Positions 1-12,437 are shown, counted from the stretch's first letter. The stretch is DNA of 64,000 nt from Selaginella moellendorffii (GCF_000143415.4 NW_003314298.1:1085250-1149249); one strand, 5' to 3'. Notes: generated by a model from the letters alone, not told the origin. Made by a program: numbers and translations.

Positions 1-1259
1 TTAGATCTAAGCCCAAGTTCCATTGCTTGGGTCTAAGACCAAGTTTACTTATATCCTTGCGTTAGGCCACTGGTATGTTGAAATAGTGCCATACTCCATT
101 TGGCTCCATTTTGCATATTGGTCTTGGTATTGGGATGCTGGTTGTTCCAGGACTGTTCCAAGTCACTCTGGGCTCCTGTCCCTTCGCTCCTTCGGCTATA
201 TGCTCGAGAATTGCTCCATGGTCTAGTTTCGTTGCTTCTAGGCTTCATGCTTGGGAGTTTGGCACCGTTCCTTTGTTCAGTGGCCCAAAGCCCTAAACCT
301 CAGGTTCTGCACCACTATCCTTTGGACACGTGGCATGTGTCACATGGCACAAGGAGGGTTAGGTTCCGCTTCATGGTGTTGTCCTATGGTAAATCATTAT
401 ACGATAAAGGGTCAAAACCACGTGCGGTATAGTTCTCTAGTTCTAATGGTTTCCTAGCAAAAATTCCCTCTTCTCAATGGATTTCTTGATGATGGGCTCT
501 CTATATTGCTTCATGAAGAGCTCTTGGTGATCTTAGTAGACGATCTTGAGAAGTATAACTTGGTTATAGTTTTTCTTTGGCTACTTGATCGCTAATCTCT
601 GTACAGCCCTCTTGCTTGAGCAATACTATTGCCAGGCAAGCCTAGTACCTAGAGTAGTGCAAAATGCCCTTGCATTCATCTGCAAAACGGATAAAATGAA
701 AAAAGAGAGAAAGATACCTAGTTACCACATCTAGAACTCTTCTGAACTAGCACATTGTCACGAAATCCAACACTTGTCCAAAGATCTTAAACATATCGAA
801 GATCCTATTGCCATGACCGATGAACATTGCATTCCAGTTGAGTGGCACGTCCTGATGCTACAACACCTCGCTCCACCACCAGGAGGATGATCAATCTTGC
901 TCCAATCACCAAATCTTCCTCACAGCCTTGGGCTGCTATTGTTGCTTGAGCAATCTTGATGCCTAGATGACAAGTGCAGCCACAGTCAACACATTTGCAT
1001 GTGACATGTGTCACCAGGTCTTCCTTTCTCACCCACGCAGTTTGGCCACCTGGCCAAGAGCAAATATCAGTGTGATTATTCACTAATACGTGGTTAAAAA
1101 AATAACCCCTTTACACTATCAGACGGCTGGGATTGGCTGGATCCAGCGGCCCAGAAAGTTCAGCAACTCCTTATCATGATAGATAATTCTTTAGAATCAT
1201 CAACAATCTTTTTCAATAAATAAAAGTCAAAATAAATCAATAATGCACTGGACATCCCA
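1..1259. other. left-edge non-coding region
   Basis: No convincing protein is seen on either strand. The short open frames overlap one another and resemble no family I recognise. Near 7-34 there is a small imperfect hairpin (CTAAGCCCAAG facing CTTGGGTCTAAG). The region may be the far promoter of the P450 gene or degraded repeat DNA; the sequence alone does not decide. Confidence 0.4.
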
Positions 1260-1409
1260 TAGCTTAGACACAAGAACGGGTCACAAGCTCCTTGAATTTT
1301 GTCATATTGCAAAAGTCTGGATTCTCAACAGCACTGGAGATCTGTCATGCCCAACCAACCATCGCTGTTCATCTTGTGACCCGTTCTTGTGTCAAACGTG
1401 TCTAAGCTA
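1260..1409. repeat. long-arm inverted repeat upstream of P450
   Basis: The left arm at 1260-1287 (TAGCTTAGACAC followed by AAGAACGGGTCACAAG) is matched on the opposite strand by 1373-1409. The right arm carries one extra 9-nt stretch (GTTTGACAC) in its middle. About 85 nt separate the arms, so the sequence can fold into a large hairpin. It ends about 63 nt before the P450 start codon, in the leader or core promoter. It could be a foldback or MITE-like insertion; no target-site duplication was established. Confidence 0.7.
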
Positions 1410-1472
1410 TGCTAAGCCAAGCTTGAGCTAAGAGCTTGGCTTGTGGTATTGACAAACAATTAGCAATTCAAA

Positions 1473-3013
1473 ATGTTTTGGGCAGTGGTGCTCCTCCTTC
1501 TCACAGCTCTCATTTTCAAGCAATGGCTCTCCAGCAAATCACTAAATCTCCCGCCAGGTCCCAGAGGATTACCACTCATCGGCCACTTCCATCTCCTGGG
1601 CAGGCTCCCACACATCTCACTCCAGCAGCTCTCCAGGAAGTTTGGACCGCTCCTTCACTTACGCGTGGGATCCGTCCCCTTGGTTGTAGTTTCCAGTCCA
1701 GCCATGGCCAAAGCATTTCTCAAGACCCACGACACGGAATTCGCCTACAGGCCTCGCAACAACGTGGTTTCCATAGTCACGGATTACAAAACCATAACTT
1801 TCGCTCATGGAGACTACTGGAAGAAGCTGAGAAAGCTTTGCACCACTGAGCTCTTCACAGCCACGAGGGTCAGCATGAACACGCAGATCATCCGGGACGA
1901 GCTGTGGGAGCTCAGTCGCGAGCTCTTGAGAGCTTCTGAGGCTGGCCAGGTTGTGGGAGTGAGATCACACTTGAAGGTTCTGAACTTCAACATCATGACT
2001 CGCATCCTTATGAAGAAGAGTTACTTTGGAGCCAAGGCCTCGGGCGATCCCGCCATTGCCAAAGAGGCATTGGATTTCATTGATATGATTGATGAGATCC
2101 TCGAGGTGGGAGCGTCATTCTCGATCACTGACTATTTCCCCTACTTGAGCTGGCTCGACTTGGTTGCTGGCCGCGCAAGGGTGGCTGGGCATAAGATGAA
2201 TGGTTTCTTGCAGAAGGTTTTAGACGAGCAGCGTCCCGGTGAGGTTCCTGATTTCGTGGAGATCACAAGGTCTTGCCTTGGAAACGATGCGTTCAATCTC
2301 AAAGCTTTGCTCTTGGTAAGTATAAGAACTTCGAAATTTGTATAGAAACTTGTGATTTCTTTTGTGATCAGGATCTACTTGTTGCTGGATCTGAAACATC
2401 ATCCACAGTGAGCGAGTGGGCCCTGGCAGAACTTCTTCACCACCCAGATTGGATTATCAAAGCTCAACAAGAGATCGAGAGTGTTGTGGGACGCAAACGC
2501 ATGGTCGAAGAGGCAGACATATCCAAGCTTGAGGTCGTAAATGCCATCATCAAGGAAACATTTCGTCTCCACCCTCCTCTTTCTTTGCTCTTACCACATG
2601 CATCAATTGCAGCCCACAAGGTTGCTGGCTATGACATCCCCAAGAACACAATGCTACTTGTGAATGTCTATGCGATTGGAAGAGACCCTCAAGTTTGGAG
2701 TGATCCTCTGGAGTTCCAGCCCCAGAGATTCATTGGCAGCAACATGGGTGTCCACGGCCAAGACTTTGAGTTGCTTCCATTTGGATCTGGAAAGAGGTCT
2801 TGCCCGGGCCTTCCTCTGGGTCTCAGGACCGTCCAACTTGTTCTTTCCAATCTTCTTCATGGATTCGAGTGGCATTTCTCAAGCAGTGAAAAAGATCAGC
2901 CCATGGGTGAAGTTATGGGTTTTGTAAACTTCATGGCACACACTCTCAAAGCCAGGATCAAGCCCAGACTCGATGAAGATGTCTACAGCACGCTCAAGTT
3001 GACTTTGAAATAA
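1473..3013 (+). CDS. cytochrome P450 (A-type, CYP71-clan-like)
   Basis: Exons are 1473-2315 and 2372-3013, joined by one phase-0 intron of 56 nt (GTAAGT...CAG), giving 494 aa. Visible P450 hallmarks, in order: an N-terminal membrane anchor; the hinge PPGPRGLPLIG; the I-helix oxygen-activation motif AGSETSS just after the splice junction; the K-helix ExxR (KETFRLHP); the FQPQRF element; and the heme-binding loop FGSGKRSCPG with its cysteine ligand. Length is normal for plant microsomal P450s. The enzyme should be an ER-bound monooxygenase needing P450 reductase. The single intron beside the I-helix is typical of plant A-type P450s. The family number and substrate cannot be read from the sequence. 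A truncated P450 lies at 28.4 kb on the minus strand. Confidence 0.93.
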
Positions 3014-3411
3014 CAGTAACATATATTGATTTGATTCGCATAGCGCTTTAGGTGGATGGAATCATCTTAGGTGTCAACATTTGGGAGATGGTAGTTATCA
3101 TAAACAGTACGGGAATTTCGGGCATAGATGAGAAGAAGTGTGTTTTCTCTTTTAGAAAGGAGAGTGTATTTCTTTGTAACTTGGTGGAAATATAACGTTC
3201 TTAAGTTTGTAATAACAATTTAACTGTGTTTGTTGGAGAAAGTTCGAAGTAAAACCATGAGTCCGTTAAAATCCATAAACTGGGTTTGTTAGCGCCACAG
3301 TTCTACAGGGATTTAGGGTTTCCACGATCGAGCGGATCGATCAATCGATCGAGAGGTATTCTCGGTTTGCTTGCCGCGCATCCGATTGCAGCTCTCCGGA
3401 TCTCGTCATCC

Positions 3412-4630
3412 ATGGCGATCAAAGGAGGCAAGAGTGCGAGGCGCGCGCTGTGGACGACGGTGCTTGCGATGCTCCTCCTCATGTCGCTTCTGCTCTTGAT
3501 TCTCCTGGCGGTGGGATTGCTGGGGGTTCCATCGGGAATCGCTCCTCCGGAGGGGGATATTACCTTGCGGCTACCAAAGGATTTGCTAGAAATGTGGGTG
3601 TTTCTGTTTGGTAATTTTTCCATGTTCTTCTCATCTTCGTAACTCTTTTTTTTTTTTTTTTTGTTCCAGGCCCGTGTGGACTGAGACCATTTCCTGGCAA
3701 CCGCGAGCATCCGTCTTTCACAATTTTTTGGTGAGAGGATTTTCTTTCCTTCGTGGCTCTGCTAGATCTTTGAGCTGACGCTGTGGTGATTGATCCGATC
3801 CAAACAGTCTAGCGAGGAATGCGATCATTTAATACGCCTAGCACAGCCCAATATGAAGAGATCCGCCGTCGTAGACAACCAGACTGGAAAGAGCAAGGAC
3901 AGCAGGTATCATAAATTCCAGGCTAGAACTTTAGAAAAACTCAAAAGAGAATGCTTTGCTTCCAGGGTCCGGACCAGCTCTGGCACTTTCCTTCGACGAG
4001 GACAAGACGAAATAATCTCTCGGATCGAGGAGAGGATCGCAAAGTTCACGTTTATCCCCAAAGGTGATCTCTCTCGGCGTGTAGAGTTTTTGCGGGTCTA
4101 AACACCTGGTCGGCGTCTCTAGGCAGAGCATGGAGAAGGTCTCCAAGTACTGCACTATGAAGTGGGCCAAAAGTATGACGCGCATCACGATTACTTCCAC
4201 GACAAGGTTAACACGAAGAACGGTGGACAGAGAGTTGCGACCGTGCTCATGTATCTGTGAGTGAACTTGAATGGTTTGTTCTAGCTTCTCTGCTAAATAA
4301 CCTTTGCTCTTCTGTAGATCGGATGTGGAAGAGGGGGGAGAGACTGTGTTTCCGAGCGCAAAAGTGAACAGCAGCTCGGTTCCATGGTGGGATGAATTGT
4401 CCGAGTGTGGGAAGAAAGGCGTGTCTGTGAAACCACGCAAAGGAGATGCGCTCTTGTTCTGGAGCATGTCGCCCGACGCAGAGCTCGACCCTTTTAGTTT
4501 GCATGGTAAGAAAACTTATGCTTTCTTTGGTTTTGCTTCTAACAAGTGATTGGATTCAGGGGGGTGCCCAGTGATCAAAGGCAACAAGTGGTCAGCAACT
4601 AAATGGATGCACTTGAGAGAGTACGTATGA
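3412..4630 (+). CDS. prolyl 4-hydroxylase (2OG-Fe(II) oxygenase)
   Basis: Seven exons: 3412-3593, 3670-3730, 3808-3905, 3966-4063, 4127-4256, 4318-4505 and 4560-4630, giving 275 aa with all phases consistent. The first intron starts with the weaker donor GTGGGT. Residues about 10-40 form a single N-terminal membrane anchor, as in Golgi/ER type II plant P4Hs. The catalytic domain follows: SSEECDHLI, RTSSGTFL, the iron-binding His-x-Asp in AHHDYF, the distal His in SLHGGCPV and the 2-oxoglutarate-binding Lys in KGNKWSATKW. It should hydroxylate peptidyl proline in cell-wall and secreted proteins. I chose the ATG at 3412 because the upstream in-frame ATG at 3286 would add 42 residues in front of the anchor. 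The leader is rich in GATCGATC. Confidence 0.92.
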
Positions 4631-4965
4631 GAGCAATAAATCTAATTAACACTGAAACTTCTCCTCAAAAACCATGAGAATCAGTTTATCTGTGTGATGT
4701 TCTATGTCCCTGATAAGGATCCACAGTTCTCACCTGGAACTTGGAGACTTGTGACTCCGTAGTCATAGACACACCAAGCTTTGGAAAACCAAAGATAGAT
4801 ATATCATGATCACATCTTTTCTTCTTCTGGTGGATCAACACACACACACCGGTATCTTAGAAGATAATATTTGCGATTCATCAAAACAACGTTACAAGTT
4901 TTTTCTAATATAAACTTGTTTTGTCTAAACTATAATTTAATTAAAATATAATTTAACTAGAATAT

Positions 4966-5934
4966 TTAAAAAGAATTGATCCATATGCATGTTTGATCTC
5001 TTATATCATTCACGACAATATGCCCCGATGACTCGATGCACATAACATAGAGAAGACCACACCAGCGCCCACAGTTCTTGTTGTTGCTCCACATAACCTT
5101 CCGATTCTCATCATAAACAACAAGCTCTCCATTCAACTGCAGCCTCATGTAACATTCTCTCCCCCAATTCTGTGTGTTGGTTGCCCACACCGCCTGATTC
5201 CCAAGATATAAAACAAGGTTGCAATCTGTTTGCATTCGGAGAAAATAAACTCCATCAGCAGATTCAAGATAGCCATCAGTATCAATGCGTGAGATGTTCG
5301 AATCCTCCCCCCCACTCCACAAGCAAGACTTATAAACCCAACAATCTGGTATGTGCTCTTCATCGTCGCCAGGACGATCCAAGAGCTCTGTAACATTCCC
5401 AAGTTGTAGATAGCCAAGGCTTTTGCTACGATTCACATGATACTGGTCGAGTATCCTAAGAGAGTCCGAGTCCGAGTCAGAGGCTTCATACACAGTGTAC
5501 CTGATCCAGAGCCTCTCGTGAATAATCTCCATAGCAGCATAGTTTAGCCTTGTCAACTCGAGATTAGCAAGAATATTGTAGAGATTCATGAAGCCCATCA
5601 TCAGCCTTGTGCCGGGCCTCTGGACAATCCCCAGCGATGGGAAGATACTACACATGAGAAGCTCGTCCAAAACACTCCTCCACGTCTCGGCAATGCCAAT
5701 TGTTATGGAGACCATACGACCTTCGACCTCCAGAGTGGCATCTCCAAATGTTAATCCAGCTGAATACGACTGGACCCTGGAGATGCGCATGATAACTTCC
5801 ACAATCTTGCGGAAGATCATTGTGCGGCTGGACGAAAGAATGTTTCCAGGGCCTCCTCGCCGAACAATCACTGAAACACATCCACTAGAGAGGATTGTCA
5901 AAATAAGAGCAGCAACAGCAGTAGCGATTTTCAT
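4966..5934 (-). CDS. bulb-type lectin domain protein, copy 1
   Basis: Intronless, 322 aa, with an N-terminal hydrophobic segment (signal peptide or anchor). Residues about 25-200 form a domain I do not recognise. The C-terminal ~110 residues are a bulb-type (GNA-like) mannose-binding lectin domain. The first sugar-binding motif QxDxNxVxY is intact (QTDCNLVLY); the second is degraded (QLNGELVVY) and the third is not recognisable. Copies 2 and 3 lie about 24 kb away on the other strand and share the whole architecture. The start ATG matches MKI... in the other copies. A secreted or membrane-anchored carbohydrate-binding role is inferred from the lectin domain only. Confidence 0.8.
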   Translation of the reverse strand: MKIATAVAALILTILSSGCVSVIVRRGGPGNILSSSRTMIFRKIVEVIMRISRVQSYSAGLTFGDATLEVEGRMVSITIGIAETWRSVLDELLMCSIFPSLGIVQRPGTRLMMGFMNLYNILANLELTRLNYAAMEIIHERLWIRYTVYEASDSDSDSLRILDQYHVNRSKSLGYLQLGNVTELLDRPGDDEEHIPDCWVYKSCLWSGGEDSNISRIDTDGYLESADGVYFLRMQTDCNLVLYLGNQAVWATNTQNWGRECYMRLQLNGELVVYDENRKVMWSNNKNCGRWCGLLYVMCIESSGHIVVNDIRDQTCIWINSF

Positions 5935-7581
5935 TCTTTTCTATTGTGAGGTTTGTATGAAGAGAAGAAGGAACCATTTCTATGTCACACCTTCTCTCAT
6001 GACATTTGAAACTTATATTCAAGTGTGCGAATATACTTTAGAAAGTCCACCGTGACTTTGTTATAGCTGTTGGATGGAAGCATAAAGTCTAAGGGGAGAA
6101 AATGAAAACCTGTCATACATGTAAAAAATCTTGAGTGTAGTGTCAACACACAGTGTATTATGTAATGCATTGTTATGTAGACATTGTTGCAATAAGAATG
6201 GTTGACAAGAGCAAGCTCATACTCAAAGTAGCATATATGTGCACACGAAGTGTGAATGATCAAGCAGCTCAGCTGGCAACCATCCCACAGTGGCCTGGGT
6301 TTGTGAAGAGGATCAAGTAGAGGAAAGTCATTAGGGCCAACATGCAATTTTTTGAGAAGCTCTCTCAAATGTGTTGATAAGGTTGCATGATGTTTTTCAC
6401 TCATTGCCATGATTGTTGAATTTCACAACTTAGGAGACAGTTCAAAGATATGGCTTGGGTTCAGTAATTAAACTATTAAATTATAAATATTATAACTGAT
6501 AATAAAGATAAGTATTAAAAACATTAATTTGTTGTATTTAATTTCAAGTATTTCAATGCAGAGCAACCACAACAATTATTTTGCTACTTGCTTCCCATCT
6601 GAGAATATCGCAAACGAAAATTGAGTAAAATTAGGATTAAAAACCAAATATAATTAAAGAGTGAAGAAAATGGATAATTTTCTTTTAAAACAAATTATTA
6701 GTATATAATAAAACACTTTTAAAAGTAAATACTGCTATGTAAATTTTGATATCTAACTTAATATATTACAAAAATATTAAGTTTTTATTTTTTGAAAAAA
6801 ATTAAAAAATTGTGAAGCCTCTGGACAATCCTCAATGTGTAAAAATTATATAATGATTAAATGTGATAATAGATTAGAGTATCATTCAAAACCTAAAACT
6901 TAGATATTAAAATTATTATAATTATATTATTTTAAAATTAATTCACTTTATTTAAATAAAATATTTATGTTTATAAAAGATTTATATTCTTAAAATTTAT
7001 ATAAAATTTAATTTTTGTTTTCTCCTCAATTAGCAAAACATTATAAAGCACACTTGCATATAGATTATGAACAATACAAGTGATAATTCCATAAAGTAAT
7101 TTTTTTAATATAGTTTTTTTATTTAATCTATCAATTTAACTTTAGATAAAAGAATAAAGAAATATTATTTTGATAATTTTATTTCTTCCTTCCATTTTCT
7201 CAATCTCTTTAATCAATGTTATTCATATTATTCTATATATATATAATACTTAATTTAGATATTAGAATTTCTATCAAATTATTCTATGTAAAGATAGATA
7301 ATGTGTAATTTAGAAAATTCTGGTAGATGAATCATTAATAACTGAAGCATAGACTATATAATTCTCTCTTCAAAAATGTTTTAAAATTCTTAAATTTAAT
7401 ATCTATGAATCTTGATTAACATTTAGGTTAGAGGTGATAATTTGACACTAAAGTGTTTAAAATATACAAGAAAACTAAGGTTCATGCAAATGCTGGGGCC
7501 GCTGAGAATTTCGGACGGGTATCATTCAAATGGGAGCTGGGAGTTGCTATCCAACGGCTGGGCGATCGTCTTCTCTAGCAG
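5935..7581. other. AT-rich intergenic region
   Basis: Strongly AT-rich, especially 6440-7440, with no supported gene. At about 6813-6838 a short stretch (GCCTCTGGACAATCCTCAATG) resembles part of the neighbouring lectin-like gene (near 5618-5640), as if a fragment had been copied. Otherwise nothing is recognisable. Confidence 0.5.
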
Positions 7582-9549
7582 ATGGACAGGGCGGGGATCA
7601 AGGATGCCGTAAAGAGGTTGGAGCTTGGTGGTTGGCCGGTGGACACTACAACTTACGCAGATCTTCTACGACATTGTGGCAATGCTAAGGCTCTTGCAGA
7701 AGGCCGGAAGATTCACGAGCTTGTAGCGAGTTCCGGGCATAGGGAGGATCCATTTCTGGGGAACTTGCTCATGAGAATGTATGGCAGCTGCGGGAGATTG
7801 CAAGAGGCTCTGGAAGTTTTCAACAATCTCAAGAGAAGGGACGTGTTCTCCTGGAATGTGATGCTGGCGGCGTATGCCCAGAACGGGCATCTCTAAGAAG
7901 CAGCTGAGGTGTTTGATCGAATGCCACTGAAGAGCTCCTCCTCCTGGAACGCGATGATCACGGCTTACTCTCTCGTCGGGCGTGTGCTGGAAGCGAGAAT
8001 GCTCTTCGATAAGATGATCGAGAGGACAGTCATCTCTTGGAACACCATCATCGTCACGTATGCCCAGAACGAGCATCCCGCGGAAGCTCTCTACATGTTT
8101 AAGACGATGGACTTGAGTGGATTCCAGCCCAACAAGGTGAGCTTCCTCGCAGTGCTCAACGCTTGCGGTAACGCTGGACTGCTTTCTCAGGCCAGGATAG
8201 TTCACTGCTTGGTGATCGAGAGTGGCTTCCAGTCGGATATCATGGTCGCCACCCATGTATGGGAAGTGTGGAAGCCTGGACGATGCCTTGGCGGTGTTCC
8301 ATGCGCTTCCTAACCGAGACGTGGTGGCTACCAACGCGATGATCACAGCGTACGCTCAGAACAAATACTAGCCACAAGCCAGGGAGCTCTTCGAGAGCAC
8401 GAAGCGGAAGAGTATCATTTCCTGGAACACAATGATCGCTGCCTACATCCAAGCCGGTGAAATCCAGGAAGCTAGAGCCTTATTCGATCGAATGGAGCTG
8501 AAGAATACGGCCTCCTGGAACACCCTCTTGGCAGGCTATGCTCACAGCGGACACCTCCAAGAAGCTCTAACGCTCTTCGCGATCATGGACTTGGAAGCTC
8601 CGCCGGACAAAGTTACCTTTGTGACGATGCTCGACGTTTGCGGGAACCTCAAGAACTCGGCAGCCGGGGAGGAGATCGACGCGGCAGTGACTTCAAGTGG
8701 CCTCTGGCAAGACGTGACGGTCGGGACGCGCTCGTTTGCATGCACGGGAGGTGTGGACGAATGGAGCTCGCCAGGAGCCTGTTCGAGAGGATGGAGCACA
8801 GAGATGGCGTGCTGTGGACGACGATGGTGGCAGTCTACGCGCAAAACAATCTCCTGGATCAAGCCCGGGCTACGTTCGACGCGATGCCGGACAAGCTCTC
8901 GCTCGTTGCCCCCTGGAACGCGATGATCTCGGCCTACGTCCGCTGCGGAGAGAATTCATCCGGAGTGATGCTCTTCCTCCTCATGGACCTGGAAGGCGGC
9001 CGAGCGAACGAGATCACGCTGGTCTGCGTCTTCGAGGCTTGCACCACTCCATCCCAGCTCGCCACCGGACGAAGAATCCACACGGCCCTGGAACGCTCTG
9101 GCGAGAACCAGCTGCTAAACCATCCGGCCGTGAGAACCTCGCTCGTCAACATGTCTGGAAAGTGTGGCAAGCTTGCGGAAGCTCGGGCCATCTTCGGCGC
9201 GGTTGCAGCGTCCCAGCGCGGAGATCTGGTGCTCTTCTCGGCGATGATCGCGGCCTACGCGCAGAGCGGCCACAGCAAGGAATCGTTGGAGCTCTTTGGC
9301 GTCATGGCTCTCGATGGTATACTGCCGACGGACGTCACGTTTATCAGCGTCTTGGCGGCGTGCAGCCACGCGGGCCTGGCCAAGGACGCGCGGTACCACT
9401 TTCGTGGCCATGGCTGGCGACTCGAGCTTGGATCACTATATCTGCATGGTGGACGTGTTGGGGAGGTCCGGAAAGGTGGCGGAGGCGGGGTGTGATGCCG
9501 TTTGTGCCGGATGCTGTGGCGTGGAAGACTTTGCTGGAAGAGATGAACA
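7582..9549 (+). pseudogene. PPR (PLS-type) protein pseudogene
   Basis: Reading across frames gives a long series of pentatricopeptide repeats with characteristic helix signatures such as WNAMITAY, SWNTMIAAY, LFDRMELKN and VTFISVLAACSHAG, the last typical of the C-terminal part of plant PLS-class proteins. The frame is broken repeatedly: in-frame TAA at 7894-7896, TAG at 8369-8371, and frame changes near 8255, 8730 and 9400. Both stops sit where a CAA/CAG glutamine codon is plausible. No editing domain (E/DYW) follows. An intact version would bind organellar RNA in mitochondria or plastids; this copy cannot encode it. Confidence 0.85.
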
Positions 9550-10166
9550 GTGCAGTACCCATCATAGCTGTTGGTCACATGGGCATTTTAATCATTGCAA
9601 TTTACAAAGCCAAACAAGCCTTTGGAAACAAGATAATCTTAAGTCCGTACAGACAGAGGGACGAAATAACGACCTTGATTGACATCTTTCTTAATAGCAA
9701 AGAAGTGGAAGAAAGAAATTTATTTAAGAGAAGGAAGGGAAAAAGGTGAATGCTCCAGTAACAAGCTCCACGAAATGAAGAAGATGGCAGTAGGGCAGCG
9801 AGCAGCAGCATTGTAAAGAGAATATTTGGCTGGCCATGGCGTGTGAAGAACCAGAGGAGCCACCTCCACTGCTCTGGGAGTCGTGAGGCCGCAATGCGAG
9901 GTAACAATCCCATGCCATCAATCTAGGAGCTGGGCTGTGCAGTTTTTCGCGCGAATCGCTCGCATTCCCGCTGCTCTGTCGTGGGTCGAGGCCGCGGCCG
10001 GCGATTGGCGCCGAATCGGGCGCGCCCACCAGCGCAATCGCGAGTGGGAAACAGAGCAGTGGCTGGAATGGAGCTAGATCTGCCGAATTCGCTCGGAATC
10101 TGAGCGCTTGGGTGTGAATCTGAGGGTGCCCTGTGCGTGTCTGTGCCTCCAGAATCGTAGGAATCC
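9550..10166. other. intergenic region / IQD leader
   Basis: No family-level coding signal. The GC-rich second half (about 9930-10166) lies directly upstream of the IQD start and probably holds its promoter and 5' leader. Small open frames on both strands have no recognisable content. Confidence 0.4.
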
Positions 10167-11458
10167 ATGGGAGGCAAAAAGGGTGGGAGTACCTGGTTCT
10201 CTGCCGTCAAAAAGGCGTTTAGATCGTCTTCTTCCTCCCCTTCTAAGGACGATTCGAGCAAGAATGCGAGCCCCGCGCTCCATCCTGATCCGGTACGTAT
10301 AGAGCATCCCCGACCATCTTTTCTCTCTGGATCTAAAACATCGATGAATGACTATACTGGTGAATGATGTGTCGTCTTCGTGTTCTCGCAACGATCTCTC
10401 ATGGAAACTAAATGTTCTCTGTCTCTCTGGATAGATCGATGTAGTCCAAAAGGAGAAGAAGCGATGGGGATTTCGCAGATCTTCCCGCCGCGGAGGGAGC
10501 AACGCCAGCAAGCCTCCATTGATCCAGGCGGAAGAACAGCAGAGCAAGCACGCCATGGCCGTGGCTGTCGCCACCGCCGCCGCCGCCGAGGCCGCCGTGG
10601 CTGCTGCTCAAGCCGCTGCCGCGGTGGTCCGCCTCACTGGATCGCGCAGGAGCGAGGACTGGGCCGCCATAAAAATCCAGACTGCCTTTCGAGGCTACCT
10701 GGTAAGCACTCGCGAGTCCTCCATTTCCTGTCTTCCTACGTGAAAGAAAGATGATGATGCAGTATAGAACTTTCTTTCGCTGTTCTTGATTTGTGGATTG
10801 ATTGGCAGGCACGGCGAGCTTTGCGAGCGCTCAAAGGATTGGTGCGTCTGCAAGCTTTAGTGCGTGGCCACTCGGTGAGGCGCCAAGCAGTGACAACTTT
10901 GCGTTGTATGCAAGCTTTGGTGCGAGTGCAAGCTAAAGTGCGAGCCAGGAGGATCAGCCTGTCCGAGGAAGGAAGGAAGCAAGAAGATCTCCTTCTCAAA
11001 CCATCCATGGTGAGCTCTCTGGATCCAAACTTCTAGTCCTCCTCCATGGCCAGCTCTTGCTTAGCTTGTTTCTTGGTGTTCCAGGCCGTGGATACAAGCG
11101 GCTGGAACGACAGTACCCAGACAACGCAGGAGCTCCAGGCAAAAATGCAAACTCGCCAAGAAGCTGCCATCAAACGCGAGCGAGCGCTAGCTTATGCCTT
11201 CTCACATCAGGTAAGTTCTTCCGATCGACCATTGTTTTCGTCCTGTTAGCTTGCGAAGTTTTGATGTCTCTCTCTCTCTCTCTCTCTCTCGTGATCTTGT
11301 CACAGTTATGGAAAGATGGCGATGCGCAGCTCCTCATGGACTACGATTCCGACAAGCCACACTGGGGATGGAGCTGGATGGAGAGATGGATGGCAGCTCG
11401 GCCATGGGAGAGCAAAGTCAGTCCTCAAGACGAGGCCGAGCTCCTCCTCCTCCAGCAC

Positions 11459-11489
<31 letters not shown>

Positions 11490-12097
11490 TCAGATCATCC
11501 TCTCGAAAGTCATCGCCATCGCCAAACCTCCGAAACATCTCCACCACCAATCCCGGGACACCAGGAACCCAGACTCCAAAGAAGCACCACCTCCGCTCCT
11601 CGGGAGTGAGCCCCCGGAGCCTACGAACCGCGCTGCTCAACACCGCCGCCTCCGCCATCATCGCCAACGACGATCAAAACAGCGTTGCCTCCACGGTTCG
11701 CAGCACTCCCAGCTTGCCCGTTGGAGCTTTCGCTCGCTTCGCAAACAAGTCGAGCATCGCGGCCAGCTCCATCCGCGACGACGAGAGCATCGAGAATTGT
11801 ATCTCCCCGGCGGCCTCGTCCAACGTCGCCATGGTTCCAAACTACATGGCCGCCACCGAGTCGGCTCGAGCCAAGGCGAGGTCTCACAGCACTCCCAGGC
11901 TTCGTCCGGGAACTCCGGAGAGAGATCTGGTGCTGGGCGCTCGCCGGAAGCTCTCGTTTCACGAACACGGAGGAGGAGGTGGAGCTCTGGCTCACTCGGG
12001 ATCCATGAGAGCTGCCTCGAATCCAAAGTCGGCCTTTTATGCGCAGAGGAGTCCTAGTCTCAAGGGCTTTGATTCTCATGCCACTGCTGCTGCTTGA
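10167..12097 (+). CDS. IQ67-domain (IQD) calmodulin-binding protein
   Basis: Five exons: 10167-10292, 10435-10701, 10809-11009, 11085-11210 and 11306-12097; all introns are phase 0; 503 aa. The N terminus [18 protein letters not shown] is typical of IQDs. The IQ67 domain (about residues 117-183) begins with [13 protein letters not shown] and continues with further IQ-like repeats ([31 protein letters not shown]). The intron between GYL and ARRAL is the conserved one inside IQ67. The C-terminal half has a Gln run from CAG/CAA repeats (about 11458-11488), then basic Ser/Pro-rich sequence and a terminal [10 protein letters not shown] block. IQD proteins bind calmodulin and act as scaffolds at microtubules, plasma membrane or nucleus. 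The role is family knowledge; the gene model is well supported. Confidence 0.93.
11267..11290. repeat. (TC)n microsatellite in IQD intron 4
   Basis: About 12 TC dinucleotides lie inside the last intron of the IQD gene, a few bases before its acceptor at 11305, where they may act as the polypyrimidine tract. The repeat is a likely length polymorphism. Confidence 0.85.
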
Positions 12098-12437
12098 TCT
12101 ATCATCTATGCGTGACCTTCATCTTCTTTGTTTTCTTTCTCTTTTCCTTCCTTGCTGCTTTGGATTGTAAACTAACACTTGTGACAAATCATACTAGCAA
12201 TTTTGTGTTTCTTAATATTATTGTTTTATATTATAAAATTATCGTTAACATATTTATTTTGTTATTGTTATGAAAATTCCAAAGGGGAAACTTATATATT
12301 TCGGGGAAAATGTAATTAATAGCATATTATTGTCGTCAAATTAGGGCTGACAGAGCTTGCCCTAAAGTCATTTTTTCCCGCCAAATGGGTCATTTGAGCG
12401 ATTCTAGGGCTACTTCGCCAAATAGGATCGAGAGACA
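12098..12437. other. IQD 3' flank and AT-rich spacer
   Basis: AT-rich spacer following the IQD stop, probably with its polyadenylation region (AT-rich run about 12190-12260). Nothing else is supported. Confidence 0.4.

Noticed and set aside
11251-12057. Second long frame (268 codons) overlapping IQD exon 5
   Set aside because: Out of frame with the IQ67 protein, begins in an intron microsatellite, and has low-complexity composition. The IQD frame has clear family signatures.
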